Shown here in pieces: positions 37,391-49,328 of a stretch of 64,000 nucleotides of DNA. The notes below the pieces were generated by a model. The model had not been told where the DNA came from. It searched no databases and saw only the letters and a program-made list of their open reading frames with translations. This DNA is from Parasponia andersonii (lineage: Eukaryota > Streptophyta > Magnoliopsida > Rosales > Cannabaceae), in contig JXTB01000083.1 of NCBI GenBank assembly GCA_002914805.1, positions 545,888-609,887 on the forward strand. The letters are read 5' to 3'. The position numbers were made by a program, and so were the translations under genes. The stretch's first letter is position 1; every line of letters starts with the position of its first letter.

Positions 37391-37763
37391 AAAGGAAATA
37401 TAACAATATATTTTGATACAATCTTCGTAATAGTAACAAGTTAGGAGATAGTGTGGGGAAGAGATGGGGTGAAGTTTGAGCCCCACGTCTCAAAAGAAGT
37501 CTTATATCATCTTTATGATATTATCGAGTGTTTCAATCTACATAGTTTCTTTTGCACAAAATAGAATTAAAAAATGGCACATGTAAATAAGTAAAGATAG
37601 CATTCTGAATATTACTATTTAGGGAAATTTTAGGATATAGTCTTTTTTTTTTTTTAAAAAAACGAAGCCTAACTAGAAATTTTAGGAGTTTGTCTTAAGT
37701 TTAATAAGATACTGTTAGTTTATTTTGGTTTATTTCTACCGTTAAATATTATATATTATGTAT

Positions 37764-37890
37764 TAGTGCTACATCAATATGTTTTACTGATGTAATATCA
37801 TGAATGTAAAACATTGTACATTATATATAGTAGTACATCAATATGTTTTTACTGATATAATATTATGAATGTAAATAACTGTTTATAAAT
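37764..37890 (+). repeat. Tandem repeat, period about 64 bp
   Basis: TACATCAATATGTTTT followed by ACTGAT(G/A)TAATAT and ATGAATGTAAA occurs twice, at about 37,769 and 37,833. Confidence 0.7.
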
Positions 37891-38049
37891 ATGAGCCAAA
37901 GTAACAAAATGTAAATATTGATTTATAATTCGAGTTGTTTACATAAATTAAACCAAACATGATTTACACTTTAAAATTTAGAAAAAAAAAAAACCACTTC
38001 TAATTAACGTTGAAGTCTTTGGTACGAATCCCCAACTCAAATATAGTAT

Positions 38050-38193
38050 AAAAAAATGGGGGGTTCTAACAAATAGCGTTATGGTAAAGCTAGTTCTCCT
38101 TTCAAGAAAGGGTTCCGTAGTCGTAGCCGACCCTTCATTTGGACCACCTAACACCTTTACGCCTCACCTGTAAGAAAAAAAAAAAAAAAAAAA
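38050..38193 (+). mobile_element. Candidate tRNA-derived SINE with poly-A tail
   Basis: TAGCGTTATGG at 38074-38084 fits the RNA polymerase III box A consensus at 10 of 11 positions. GGTTC at 38111-38115, 37 bp later, is a partial box B. A GC-richer body of about 140 bp ends in an A run of about 19 at 38175-38193. No clear target duplication. The second half of box B is poor, so a decayed copy is the best reading. Confidence 0.45.
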
Positions 38194-40523
38194 CAAAGAA
38201 TGTCAGAGTAGGAGTAAATCTTTGGAGTGAGATCCAACTGTTAATTATGTTGTTGATGCGATACAGCAAATGGGTGTAGAATATCGCATCAATTGAAGTT
38301 GATGCTGGAGTAGAACAAACCGAGGGATGAGGATCGACAAAGATTTCATATCGTCTCTTGTTGGCAGTGAGGGCGGGGTGTTTGGGAATGAGAAGTTATC
38401 AAGTGGAGATGTAAAATTAGACAATAGTAAATGTATCCATATTGATGGGGATATTCAGTCTTGTTGGAGACTAATAAGTCTATTTTGAAATCTAGGTTGT
38501 TGACTAGGGGGAACGTTACTGGCACTAGTAACTGTTTATATGATAAAAATTGATAGTTTCATACCTGGGTCAGGAATTAATAATTGCATTTTGAAGTCTG
38601 AGATTATTGAAGAGCACTCTAAGCGGATAGGAAAACTTCCGCAGGTTGAAGTTGTAAGTGCAATGAAGCTTCTTAAGTTTGCTGGATCTCCACAATTCAG
38701 CTCTATTGGCAATAAGCTTGTAATTGAAATTGTGTTTTTAATATTAGTCTAAATTCGAAGAAAGTTATGTATAAAGTAACCTATTAAGTAGTAAAATGTA
38801 GTTTTGTATTTGTGATATGCTCTTTATTATTTATGTTTTGTAAGAAGCGGACTGCTTGTACTTTGGTAGATCAAGGACCGGAATATTAGAAAGTAGAATT
38901 GGAAGGTGTACACGTAATGCTTCTCTTGATGTTTAATTGACCAGCAAAACATGTGAGGTAGTTAGAGAGATTGTTCGAAAGAATATTATTTTGTATTGTG
39001 AATATATGACGAAGTATTTTTGTTTGAAATATTTTGTATATAGTGTGCAGAAAAAAAAGGGCAGGTCAAAGTTATCGGGCAATTGTAGTAAAATGTTCGG
39101 TAATGGACAAGTTATGAAGTACAGAGTTGGACCCTTCAAGCTTACAAGGAAGTTGAATGCTCTAAGAGATAATGAAGTTCTAGAGTATATATTTGATGAG
39201 TCTTTGCCGATGAGGTAGGTTAAAGCTAGTTACCGTACATGATTTAAGCAACTGTTCTAATTTTTATTATGTTGTGAAAGTTAAATTTGTGTATACTTAT
39301 GATTTTAGTAAATATATTATTGAGACGGTGCACATACATATTCAAAGGGGAATGATCCTATGTCTAAAATATGGAGATTATGCATGGGGGGAGGTAAGAC
39401 TGGCAAATTTTTGTTTAAGTTGGTGTTATGACTAATTAATTTTAATATGTGGTACGATGTTTAATAGTGATAGAATTTTAAAATGGTAACTGGCAGGTTA
39501 TCAATGTGGTTACAGAGATCTTAACTGAGTTTGAGACTAACATGCATCATGAGGAAAGGAAGGATTAGTCTTTATCAACTTGTTTGACGGTACGTTTTTG
39601 AGAACATTAGTAGAGGTTAGTTATGGTAGATTATTTTGTCATAACGCTAAGCGACATGTTTAACATTATTATATTGGAGAAGAATGAAGCAGTTTGGGTG
39701 AGCAAGCTGAGACCAAAGGTTAGGGGGAAGAATTTAATCAGGGATTTTTATATGGGCAATTTACGCTATTGCAATAAGGTAAGTAGTGAATGAAAGTAAT
39801 TTATAGTTCATGATGCTATTTATGGTAATGATGAAAGTTTGTTTCGTATAACGTGTTTCTTGTAAATTTTTATTCTGATTCACAAGAAAGTGATTGGACA
39901 TTGGCTGCTCCTTATTGTGTTTGAGGATTCTATTATGCAGATATAAGACTTTTTTCTTAGATCTGTTTAATCGACAGGGAGATCCGTTGTGAATGAAGTT
40001 GTGAGGACTATATGTATTTTTCAATTTTTTATATGATATTTGGAAGAAAGTTAAATTGAACAAGGAATTAGTTATGATTTACGTGAAATAAAAAATGGAG
40101 TTCATGGCTGGTTGGTGTGCAACGAATTTTAGTGCAAATGAATCATTGGGTACAATTAGAGAATGTAATTCTATGATAGCTGAGATATTACATGGTGTGA
40201 TTTTCATGAAATCTTTTATTTGGGTTGTGGAAAAGTTGTATAATATTCGTTTCAACACATATTCATAAACTCACACAATATTTACAAATAACGAGGTTTG
40301 TTTAGTTTGATGAATTGAAATTTTAGGTTGATAATAGTTATACGTATATATATTGTATGATATGCTATGGTGGTGACGAAAGTGACATACTTGGTTTTTG
40401 TAGCTGATCAATTTGGATATATATTTGGCACCTGATATTGCGAAGTACAAGCCACCAGGATGGTCGTTCACAAAATTTCACATAGAGACATATAGGGATG
40501 TTCCTCAACAGAAAATTGTGGTG

Positions 40524-40649
40524 ATTGTAGAATATATGTAATAAACTTCTTGGAATAATGTGATTGGTCGTTGCTAAGGCATTCTAATTGTAGAATATAT
40601 GTAATAAACTTCTTGGAATAATGTGATTGGTCGTTGCTAAGGCATTCTA
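40524..40649 (+). repeat. Exact 63-bp tandem duplication
   Basis: Copies 40524-40586 and 40587-40649 appear identical. They start ATTGTAGAATATATGTAATA and cover the part of the peptidase remnant that encodes the residues after the catalytic Cys position. The length is a multiple of three. Confidence 0.9.
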
Positions 40650-40671
40650 ATGTACTCAACAATTATATGTT

Positions 40672-40771
40672 GATATTGTGGAAGTATAATACTGTATTGT
40701 TACAATTACCCCTAATAAGCCGATATTGTGGAAGTAAAATATTGCATTGTTACAATTGGCCTTAATAAACT
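40672..40771 (+). repeat. 50-bp tandem duplication, diverged
   Basis: Two copies begin GATATTGTGGAAGTA and contain TTGTTACAATT; about seven differences are visible. It adjoins the 63-bp duplication. Confidence 0.8.
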
Positions 40772-40870
40772 GATGTTTTTAATTTTATTTTGACTGCAGT
40801 ATCATTCAAAAAGTGACCACGCTGAAGTTGCTGTAAATATTATTTTATCGGATCAAAATCAGAATTAGGA

Positions 40871-42104
40871 GAAATTATGTCACGATGCGAAGCTATACTA
40901 TAGGGAGAAGTTCACATCCTGCATTGTCAACAATGGTGGTTTTGACTCTAGGTACCAAAAGTACAAATTTGAAGCATAAACCCTGTATGGGCGAAAATAT
41001 AAAACCTGCCATAGTAGCCAGCACCCGTGGTTCCATTTTAAGAATGGTTCTTTGTAGCACTGATTTATTTTGTACAATTAGAATTGTTTCTGTACGGTGC
41101 TTGATTATTTGGTGACTGTTTTGTGGCATATTGTAGAGCTTGCATGTATAATAATACGGCTAAGGATTTAGATTAGTGTTAATGTAAATCTTTAGGTAAT
41201 TGTCCTAGTAGTTTGGTATATTTTGTATGCATAAATGTAGTCTGTTATAATTGAGTGTCGCTTGTGTTGGAAGAAGGAAATGGTAAATTACATGAATTTG
41301 TCTGCATATGCTTGTTTTTATTATGATATTTCAAAACATTAAATCAAGTGAAGCCTTTGTTATATATGAATCAATAATGAGAAGATTTGTTGCTATGATA
41401 GTTTTGTTGCGATTCCGTCCCTCTAATTTTGGCTCATTGCTAATTACTTTACTTATCTAGCCAGAAATGTGAAAAAAATAAAATTTAAATAAATTAAAAA
41501 TGACAACCAAGTAAAGAATTCAACGCTCAAGCATCATTAATGTTAAACCTTAACCGTTATTTTTTTTTTCTAAATAATAAAGACCATTATATTTCTTAGT
41601 CAAATACATAGATACAACCATCCTCAGCAAACACATGAAAGTTTAATTCTCAATTTTTTTATCTTCTCCCTAATAAACTAAAAGCACACTAAATTTTATT
41701 TCTCTTCTTTAGCAAAACCCACATAAATTGCATACAAAAATTGATATCCTGTTCTTAAATTCACATACAATATTGTAACTTAGCCACTCTCATGACTAAT
41801 ACATGATATTAATTAATCCGTTGCTCTATCCACTACGATATAATTGACAGACTCTTCTCTATTTTTAGTAACAATAAAGTATCCTTTAAACACAACAATA
41901 AATATTTTTAGTAATAAAATCAATCAGCTTAATGACAGTCAAACTAACATAAAAATTTATATGATTTACATAATACCATTATACCGATAACGCATCAATA
42001 CTTTCATCCATGAAATATAGTTGCAGTCTAAGTATACTAGTAATTAACCATTAATTCTACAAAAAAAGCATCATATTCAAGCAAATGACCCAACTAGTTC
42101 TCAG
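40871..42104. other. Spacer without recognised gene
   Basis: A 76-codon plus-strand open frame at 40,885-41,115 has no recognised domain. The rest is AT-rich. Confidence 0.5.
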
Positions 42105-43640
42105 GACTTAGCTAGATTCATAATTGAATTGTCTATTATGTTGTCATGGAACATAAGTGATTTGCAACGCAACACATTTACCCTCGTCATGGACTGTGCC
42201 CTATACATGGAGAACCAAACACCAGACATTAACTTTCCTTACCCTATATTGTCTACTTTTGGTCAATAAGTATCAATAAACAACTATAACTACTTACATA
42301 ATCGCATATACCACCACTTGTGTATGCAGCTTGCATGGCCTTTATCACATCAATACCACGACCATTGTCCAAAAATTGACTATGATAACCACACGCCTCC
42401 ATGACTGTAAAAACCATCAAATGACCTTCCCATATTCTTCACCTTCTTCTTCATTTCATCTCTAACGCTATATCAAAAGCCTTAAGCTAGATGCGACCAT
42501 ATAGTAGTAAAAAATACCCAGTGAATAACTTAACAATCTTGTTGCAATATGATATACAATACTGAAATTTCATTATCTACATTTAACATCATAATTAATG
42601 GATTCTTACCATTGTGTCCAATATTGCAGTACCCAACACAATAGAAATAATCTCCAGATTATTGTACACATAGACAACTTCTTCATCCATAAGAATAATT
42701 GCCAAAAATCAATGTCTTTTAGCTAATATCGGGATGTATATCTATAAATTCAAACATAATACAAATCTATCGTTAATCTAACCTGAAGAAACTTAATTGC
42801 ATCCGTTTTAAATAAATTTTTCTCCATCTTCCTTACTAAATAAAATAAAATTCTAAACTTCTCACAATTTGCTAGCGGACCAACCCATTTCTTCCACATC
42901 TCTACATCGCTTGCGATATCAAGCTGGAAAAGTTCATGCCTCTAACAAATAATAAAGACAATTTATTAGTATAATGAGAATATATAAATAGCAACATATA
43001 AATATGTTTAATCACTTCATGTCCTTGTATGCTTCTATTGTAACTTACACTCATAGTTGTCGGAATCTACTAATACTTTGCTCTATTTTGGCTTCTTTGA
43101 CATTCATATTTTGTCAACAAGTCAGCTACAGTATTAACAATCTGTTTACATAACCAAATACATTCGAAAATGTCAAATGCTAAATAAGATATGGCTCCAC
43201 TAAAGCATTAAGTAGGACTCTTTAAATTTTAGTACTAGATATACCCGACTATCAACTAAGCCAGTACCTCCAAGTGACAATATGTGCAATCGTCGAATTA
43301 TAGCATTATCAGCCGCAAATAAAATCTCATTGCAAACAACTCCACATAAATACCACCCGAATAATAAATAAAACAATACTAAAAATACATTGAACAGAAA
43401 TAAACCTTACCTCTTTTCCATCTCCATCTCCATTTCCATCCTAAACATGTACTTCCTGATGGCAGAATCAGGCAACATACAATTTTTTGACCGAGAATGA
43501 ATTAGTTCAGACATACATTCTCCTAATCCATGATTCTTCACCAAATTCGCACATGCTTTTGGATAAGCACCACCATAAAATTTATCAACAACTTCAGTCT
43601 CATATACCATGCATAGAACATTAGAAGGAATCTCCTAAAA
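42105..43640 (-). pseudogene. Coding-like minus-strand exon series, unrecognised gene remnant
   Basis: Several minus-strand blocks look coding. 43,610-43,407 contains YGGAYPKACANLVKNHGLGE, and about 43,340-43,245 contains AADNAIIRRLHILSLGGTGL. About 42,960-42,780 contains FQLDIASDVEMWKKWVGPLA, and about 42,690-42,610 contains NNLEIISIVLGTAILDTM. About 42,410-42,300 contains VMEACGYHSQFLDNGRGIDV, and about 42,200 contains HDEGKCVALQITYVP. Plausible GT donors follow some blocks, but stops (for example two TAG codons near 43,070) break the series. I do not recognise the family. It lies opposite to the Ulp1-like remnant and could belong to the same decayed transposon or gene cluster. Confidence 0.35.
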
Positions 43641-44270
43641 CTCAATTTATAAACCACAAAAATCATTCTTTAATGTAGTTTAAATAGAACTATCACAACA
43701 TTACGACATAGCTAAGTAAAAATATTAACTATTCAGGCATATATGTTAATTTCCACTTAAGATTCAATATCTCACTACAAGTAATGTCATTCAGCACATC
43801 ATTTTCCAAATTTTTTCCGCCTTTCAGTGTTATCTCCTCCTCCAATTCGCTCCAATGAGATCATATGTTTTTTTGTAATATCAAGTTTGTTACTTAGCCT
43901 AAAATTTTATTGTGTTTATTTAATTTATTTAATCACATAAATTAAATAGTTATGCACTAACGAATTTTGTGGAGATTGTTATGGCGGAATAGACATATGA
44001 AAGCCAAGTTTAACCATGTGTGCCCTAATAAAAAGAAAAAAAATATGCATTTCTAATTTCATGCATATAATTATTGTTTAATGTGTTGAGTATTTGATTA
44101 ATTAATTTTAATATTAATCTCTTAATATATTAAATTAATAAATAATATTGATTTTCTTTTTTAAATATATGGTATATATTTATGTATTTAAGTTTGATCA
44201 GATATATAATATGACATATATGACTACTACCATTATTAATATGGTATGAACTTAATTAATTGTATTTACT
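43641..44270. other. AT-rich spacer
   Basis: Nothing recognised. Confidence 0.5.
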
Positions 44271-46620
44271 GTTGGACTCTAAATTTGGCCCTATAGGATG
44301 ATCCAAATTGAAGTTATTAATATAACTTATTTGTATTTGGACTTTAAATTCTTTAGTCCAATAATCACTTATCTTGATACAAGAAAGCTCAAATTAAAAT
44401 TTCTAATAATTCTACCCTAAATTATAGATTAAGTATTATATGTATTATATATATATATATATATATATATTTGATTTAATANAAGATAAGAAATAAAAAA
44501 AAAAGAATAAAGTTAAATAAGTGGTGTAATTATTATTAACTTTAATATATATATATATATATTAAGTATATTTTATGTTCACAATAAGCCTATAAACAGG
44601 GCGCTTTCTTGTGATCACAATTTACTTTCTGCTTATATTTTTTTCTACCTTTCTTTCTCTCATAATTGTGGTAGTTTATAAAGATTTCAAGAAGTTCTTT
44701 AAAGTTTTCTTCAAGATTCAAGAAAAAAGAAATCTTAGAATTTTAATCTTTCAACATTAGTATATTTTATTACACTTAGGCTTAAATTTAATCTATGATA
44801 TTTGGAGTTAAAAATTTTATTAAGGTCTAAAACTTTTATCTTTCTATATGTCTATTTAATTTCTGGAAAGTTTTACATTTATATCTTACTCCTATGATTT
44901 TATATAAATCTTTTTATACATTTGATTGTCACCTAAGAAAAGCTAGAAAATAAATTTTGTCGAGTTTGTTCTATGATTTTAGAGGGTAAATATTTTTAAT
45001 TTGAGTTGAAAAATTATTCATATATATATATATGTTAACTCATATTCTGAAAAGTTTTGTGATGTCATAATTTTATTTTTAATCATTATTAATTTTTCTT
45101 TATATATTGCCTTTGTAACCAGTAAATCTGTATTTTTGTTTATCTAAGATAATATTATTAAAATCTTATTCTATTGGTTTTATTTAGGCTTGAAACTTTT
45201 ATTAGACACTAATATATATGTCACAAGAGACTCAAAATTTTTTAGAATTTTTGGAAATATTTATAATTAATTATGATTTTCGAAATAACATATAGTTTTA
45301 TAAGTTAAGTGTCATCATGAATTTTAAGATACAACTTTAAGAATTATATATACTATATCATAGTATAATTTTGAATCTCTAATTTTTTTTCTATATGTAA
45401 AAATGTGTTAGAGATGCTCTCTTAAAATATCAAGATTTTTCGGTATATAGAAATAATTCTATATAATTCAAGAATGGTTTGGTGCTTTAATAGTTTTTAT
45501 CAAATTTCATTTTATAGATTAGAAATTAGTAAAAATATGATAAACTTATTAAAAAAATTCTAAATAATTTTCTATAACTTTATTTTTATGTTAAATATTG
45601 TCTATAAAATTTCAAAATAAATAGAATTTTGCACTAGAATATAAAATTCTTTAAGTATGTGTTGCTTAATGAAAGTTTTACAGTTTTTAGTTGTATATGT
45701 TATGAAATATAATTTTATAATTTTATAATTTTATAATTATATGATATGAGTATTTTTTTTTGTAAGACATATAGATATATTTCTAGTAGCATGTATTAAT
45801 ATATATAATGAATATTGTTGCATGAATATTAATAAAAAAAAGGATAAAAAGAGGCACGTGGTTACAACAAGGTCGAGTATGTGGAATTTCACTATAAGCA
45901 CAAATAAAATTTGTAAGGACCTAAGGTAAGTAAATCTCACCCTATGTGTTTATATGAAAAATTATGTGCTATTTATGATGTAATTATGATTATACTAATA
46001 TATTATTATATATTCTGTAATAATAATTACATTAAATATGTAAATATGTCATGAACTTATGCATACATAATTGCACGAAAAAAATTACGATTTTTAATGA
46101 AATTAATTTTTTAAAAGTATTATGTATCCAAAGCTATGTTTTAAGAAAAACGTTTTCTTTAAGTATATGTTAACTTCTTGAAATGAGTGTAGGCAACTGA
46201 CTGATTTACCTACAGCTACTATGTTAATAACGAAAGTTTAAACTGCGATACTAGTCATTATAATACGATAACTACATGAGATCCGAATAGCTATAGGGTT
46301 ACATATGCTTGTCATGATACTACTTTTATGGCCTATTACTTCTGATAGATTTGGCATTACACTATATTGAGCTCAAACATGAAAAATTTATGAAATAAAA
46401 ATATTTATGAACAAGATTTTTTTTTTAAAAAAAATGATACATAGTTATGGTTCTAAAAGTATGCTATTCATGTGACATGACATTCATTGTATGCATGGGA
46501 TTTACTTACTGGGCGCAAACTCATTCCATTTATTTAAATTTTCCAAATGAGTAATAATTCTTATTGGAAGTTGGTTGGCGGTGGTGGAATCCCAAATGAC
46601 AATAAAATATTTTAAGCAAT
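44271..46620 (+). mobile_element. Possible solo LTR or LTR-like region
   Basis: A TGTTGGACTC start candidate is followed by a TATA-like CCTATAAACAGG near 44,590, then a T/C-rich leader. Later, GGACCTAAGGTAAGTAAATC (about 45,918) and TTACTGGGCGCAAACTCATT (about 46,507) recall the 3' halves of long Ty3/gypsy LTRs in plants. No second copy exists in the window and no target duplication was found, so the call is tentative. Confidence 0.25.
44447..44482. repeat. (AT)n microsatellite followed by an ambiguous base
   Basis: The AT run ends at 44,470 and an N stands at 44,482, so the repeat length here may be an assembly estimate. Confidence 0.8.
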
Positions 46621-46965
46621 TTTATGTTTTTACTTTTAAGTATTTAATTATTTGACCAAAATGAGTGGTTTTATTTTTATGAACTGTATGAATTTAATTT
46701 CTATTTTGAGACTTAATTTCAATTATGCAGTAAAATAAATCTTCATTAAAAAATATTTCTTTAATTTAATTACGAATAATATTGTTTAAAAGAAAACAAA
46801 ATTTTCAAAAAAAAATGGTTAATCTTTCGCTTTAATTTTTTAAGATAAAACTATAAATTGATATTTCTTTTTAATCTAAATTTACATAATGTTATATTTT
46901 CCCTACTCGTTAGCCTCTTGTGCTCGACAACTCTTTCCTCCATTATACTCCTTCCTACATTATCA

Positions 46966-47688
46966 TTATCTAAAAAAAAATACAATCACAATCCATTGAA
47001 CTAATCTTCTCACTCTCACAGACAATTTCTTCAGTATCATGTAACTCAACAATCTCAATGTCACGACGAATCTCTGTCGCCATAAGCTTAGTTTTTTCAT
47101 CCGATTTGTGTCATCATTATAACCATGCTTGTTGTCTTCCCGCACTATGAAATCATTACCATATCCATCCCCTTTGTTTTCACTCCTAACCATGAAATCA
47201 TCACCTTCAATTCGATTATCTTCATATTGTGATTCAATATCCCTATTACTAGCTTCCCCTACAATGACACAATTTAATTTCATAACCGGTTTGTCTGCCC
47301 AGTCATCCTCAAAAGATACCTCATTTCCAACAACTTGGACTCTATCATCTAAGCCACCTTTTAACTCAATACATTCTTCATCACAATACACAAGGGTATC
47401 ACTAATCTCAATCCCCCTACTCGTGCACGTCATGCTCTCTAACCCACTAATTGACAAACCATACAAAACCCATGTGCTACAGCTTCCATCAAGACTATAT
47501 TGTTCACTTTCCAATGACCCAATTAGTGTATCAATAAATGACTTTCAATCTTTGTCCCTACTACGTTCAATCTCCCTACTCTGTATAATCATATCCATCA
47601 TACAATGAATTCGACCTTTAGTTACAACAATTTCTTTAACGTGTGTACCGAGCCACTCCAATATTTGACTCGTAAAATTCTCTGTCAT
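46966..47688 (-). pseudogene. Broken single-exon ORF, acidic protein, unrecognised
   Basis: A minus-strand frame opens with ATG at 47688-47686 (MTENFTSQILEWLGTHVKEI). It has one in-frame TGA at plus 47545-47547 (after RSRDKD, where Trp would fit) and then stays open to about 47,100. There an A-rich stretch seems to carry a frameshift: the annotated frame becomes basic and hydrophobic, while the neighbouring frame continues acidic (EIRRDIEIVELHDTEEIVCE). The product would be acidic and low in complexity in the middle (GDDFMVRSENKGDGYGNDF). It lies upstream of, and in the same orientation as, the remnant at 42-43.6 kb and may be its N-terminal part. Family unknown. Confidence 0.45.
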
Positions 47689-48299
47689 TTTCAACCTAAC
47701 ATATTACACTACATAAGAACAATACAAACACAGATCAAACAACAATGGTCGAACAATATGAACTAAAAAAAATACAAAAAAAAATCCACCACTTTTCGAT
47801 CATTCATATACCATATAACAATTAGCAAAACACAATAAAAGCCATTCGTTCCAACATGACATAATTTTTAGACCATATACTTCCTTCCCCCATAACAAGT
47901 TTAACATTAACTTAAGAATATCATCACCTAATTATACAACAACATTTCAGTGATTATGCATACTAATTGCATAAGAATTGCACAAGAATTTTTATACCAT
48001 ATACCATATTTCCCACCATATAAGACTTGTTATTCACATGAAAAGTCTATTTCCTTCATACGCATTTAACTCAAAAATTGGAAAACTCATTATACTAATT
48101 TATCACAATTGAATTCCCGCTTAATCCTACTGCTACATCAACTTCAATCCCCACTCAACCATATATTTCGATATAAAATCAGTCATACCCGATAACCACA
48201 AATTTAAAGCCCTCAAAATTATATTATTAATTTATTAATTAACCAAAAACCTGAATCCACCCAAACAAAACTACAGGTACAATTCTCACCTCAAAATGC
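47689..48299. other. Spacer
   Basis: AT-rich, without recognised features. Confidence 0.5.
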
Positions 48300-48431
48300 G
48301 GAGCCTACCACAATCGAGTTTCACCCAATAACATGGTCGTCCTCCTTAAAAACTATTATCCACACCTCAAATTTCTGCCGCTATCGAGATCTAGTTTCAT
48401 CCAACAAAATGATCGTCCTCCTTAAAGACCA
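48300..48431 (+). repeat. Host tandem repeat, left side of the retrotransposon insertion
   Basis: Units of about 75-80 bp contain GTTTCACCCAATAACATGGT or GTTTCATCCAACAAAATGAT, then CGTCCTCCTTAAA and CAAATTTCTGCC. The last unit stops at GACCA where LTR A begins and resumes after LTR C. Confidence 0.75.
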
Positions 48432-49233
48432 TGTGGGACCTGTTCCTAAAACATACTCTACATAGACGATTAAGTGGTAGAACATGTCACAAGTGGGGTA
48501 CACCGTCTGACACATATCCAGAGTGACTGATTAAAGGCCACGTGAGTCGCACGTAGTACCGCATAGGCCCATGGGATATCCGAGGCCAAGGTTGAACCCA
48601 TCTCAGACCCTGGATAGATTTGACCCAATATGATTCTTACCTCGACTGTTGGGGGTCGAGAGCCTCAAGGATCTTCCGTCAGAATATCGTGGGAAGTAGC
48701 TCACCACTTCAGACCCAGACAGAGCATTTAATGTGATCCTGGGTAGGTGTGCACAGTGGGCAAGTCATCCTGACAGAGTGGCGGCTTGTCAAAATCTCAC
48801 CTCCGATAGGCTGGAGTCGTAGGGGACGGTGGAAAACAGGCCGTGATGATGCAAGGGAGGTCACGGTAATCACGACCCGTGATTTCTGGAGTAAGTCATG
48901 ATGGAAAAAGATACTCAATCTTGGGATTGAGAGCCAGAAAGTTCCCAGTTCCAGGATTATACATATAAGCCTTGTTTCCTCTCTAAAGAGAGACAAGAGA
49001 CAATACAATATACAAAAAAACGTTTACAAAGAAAAATTAAATTCTTGCTGTTCAATCTCAGAGATAAATCACTGACTTAAGCATGGAAGAGTCTTTGCAG
49101 GTGGCCACCTCCACCTCTCTGTCTCAGCCCGAAGCTAAAGATATTCCGGGATAGCAAGAATATGTAGATAGTTGGTGGATATCTCGTTAGCAGTTTAGAG
49201 ACACATGGACGATCAGTAAGAATAGCACCAACA
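48432..49233 (+). repeat. LTR A (5' LTR, complete, 802 bp)
   Basis: Begins TGTGGGACCTGTTCCTAAAA and ends GCACCAACA just before the primer binding site. It carries ATACATATAAGCCTTGTTTC (TATA-like) near 48,960. It aligns throughout with LTR B and, from about 48,681, with LTR C. Confidence 0.9.
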
Positions 49234-49236
49234 GTT

Positions 49237-49254
49237 TGGCGCCGTGTGTGGAAA
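49237..49254 (+). other. Primer binding site
   Basis: TGGCGCCGTGTGTGGAAA lies 3 bp after LTR A. The first nine bases match the complement of the plant tRNA-Asp 3' end, the usual primer of Tat-lineage elements; the rest has drifted. Confidence 0.75.
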
Positions 49255-49328
49255 ACAGTTGAGCGAGAGAGAAGAAATAGGAGACCCGCGATCGCGCTCT
49301 CCCCGAACAAAAGGCCATACAATGTCCA

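Larger units (their letters stand above)
38218..40870 (+). pseudogene. Decayed Ulp1-like (C48) cysteine peptidase gene
   Basis: Short coding-like blocks on + follow one another with stops and frameshifts between them. One near 38,327-38,470 begins MRIDKDFISSLVGSEGG. Another at 38,540-38,752 contains GKLPQVEVVSAMKLLKFAG. LNALRDNEVLEYIFDESLPM lies near 39,155-39,213, and GMILCLKYGDYAWG then EVINVVTEILTEFE lie near 39,350-39,535. KPPGWSFTKFHIETYRDVPQ lies near 40,450-40,508. The run of VINxxxxxL, VPQQ and then, in another frame, NCGDCRIYVINFLE matches the order of plant Ulp1-family peptidases around the catalytic Cys; family recognition is from memory. Many such genes in plants are transposon-associated. 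Intact exon borders cannot be defined, and an exact duplication hits the Cys region. Confidence 0.55.

Noticed and set aside
37277-37486. Minus-strand open frame with a Tyr run
   Set aside because: Generated by the AAT/AGT microsatellite.
38008-38040. tRNA gene suggested by GGTACGAATCC
   Set aside because: Only a box-B-like word; no box A at suitable distance and no cloverleaf.
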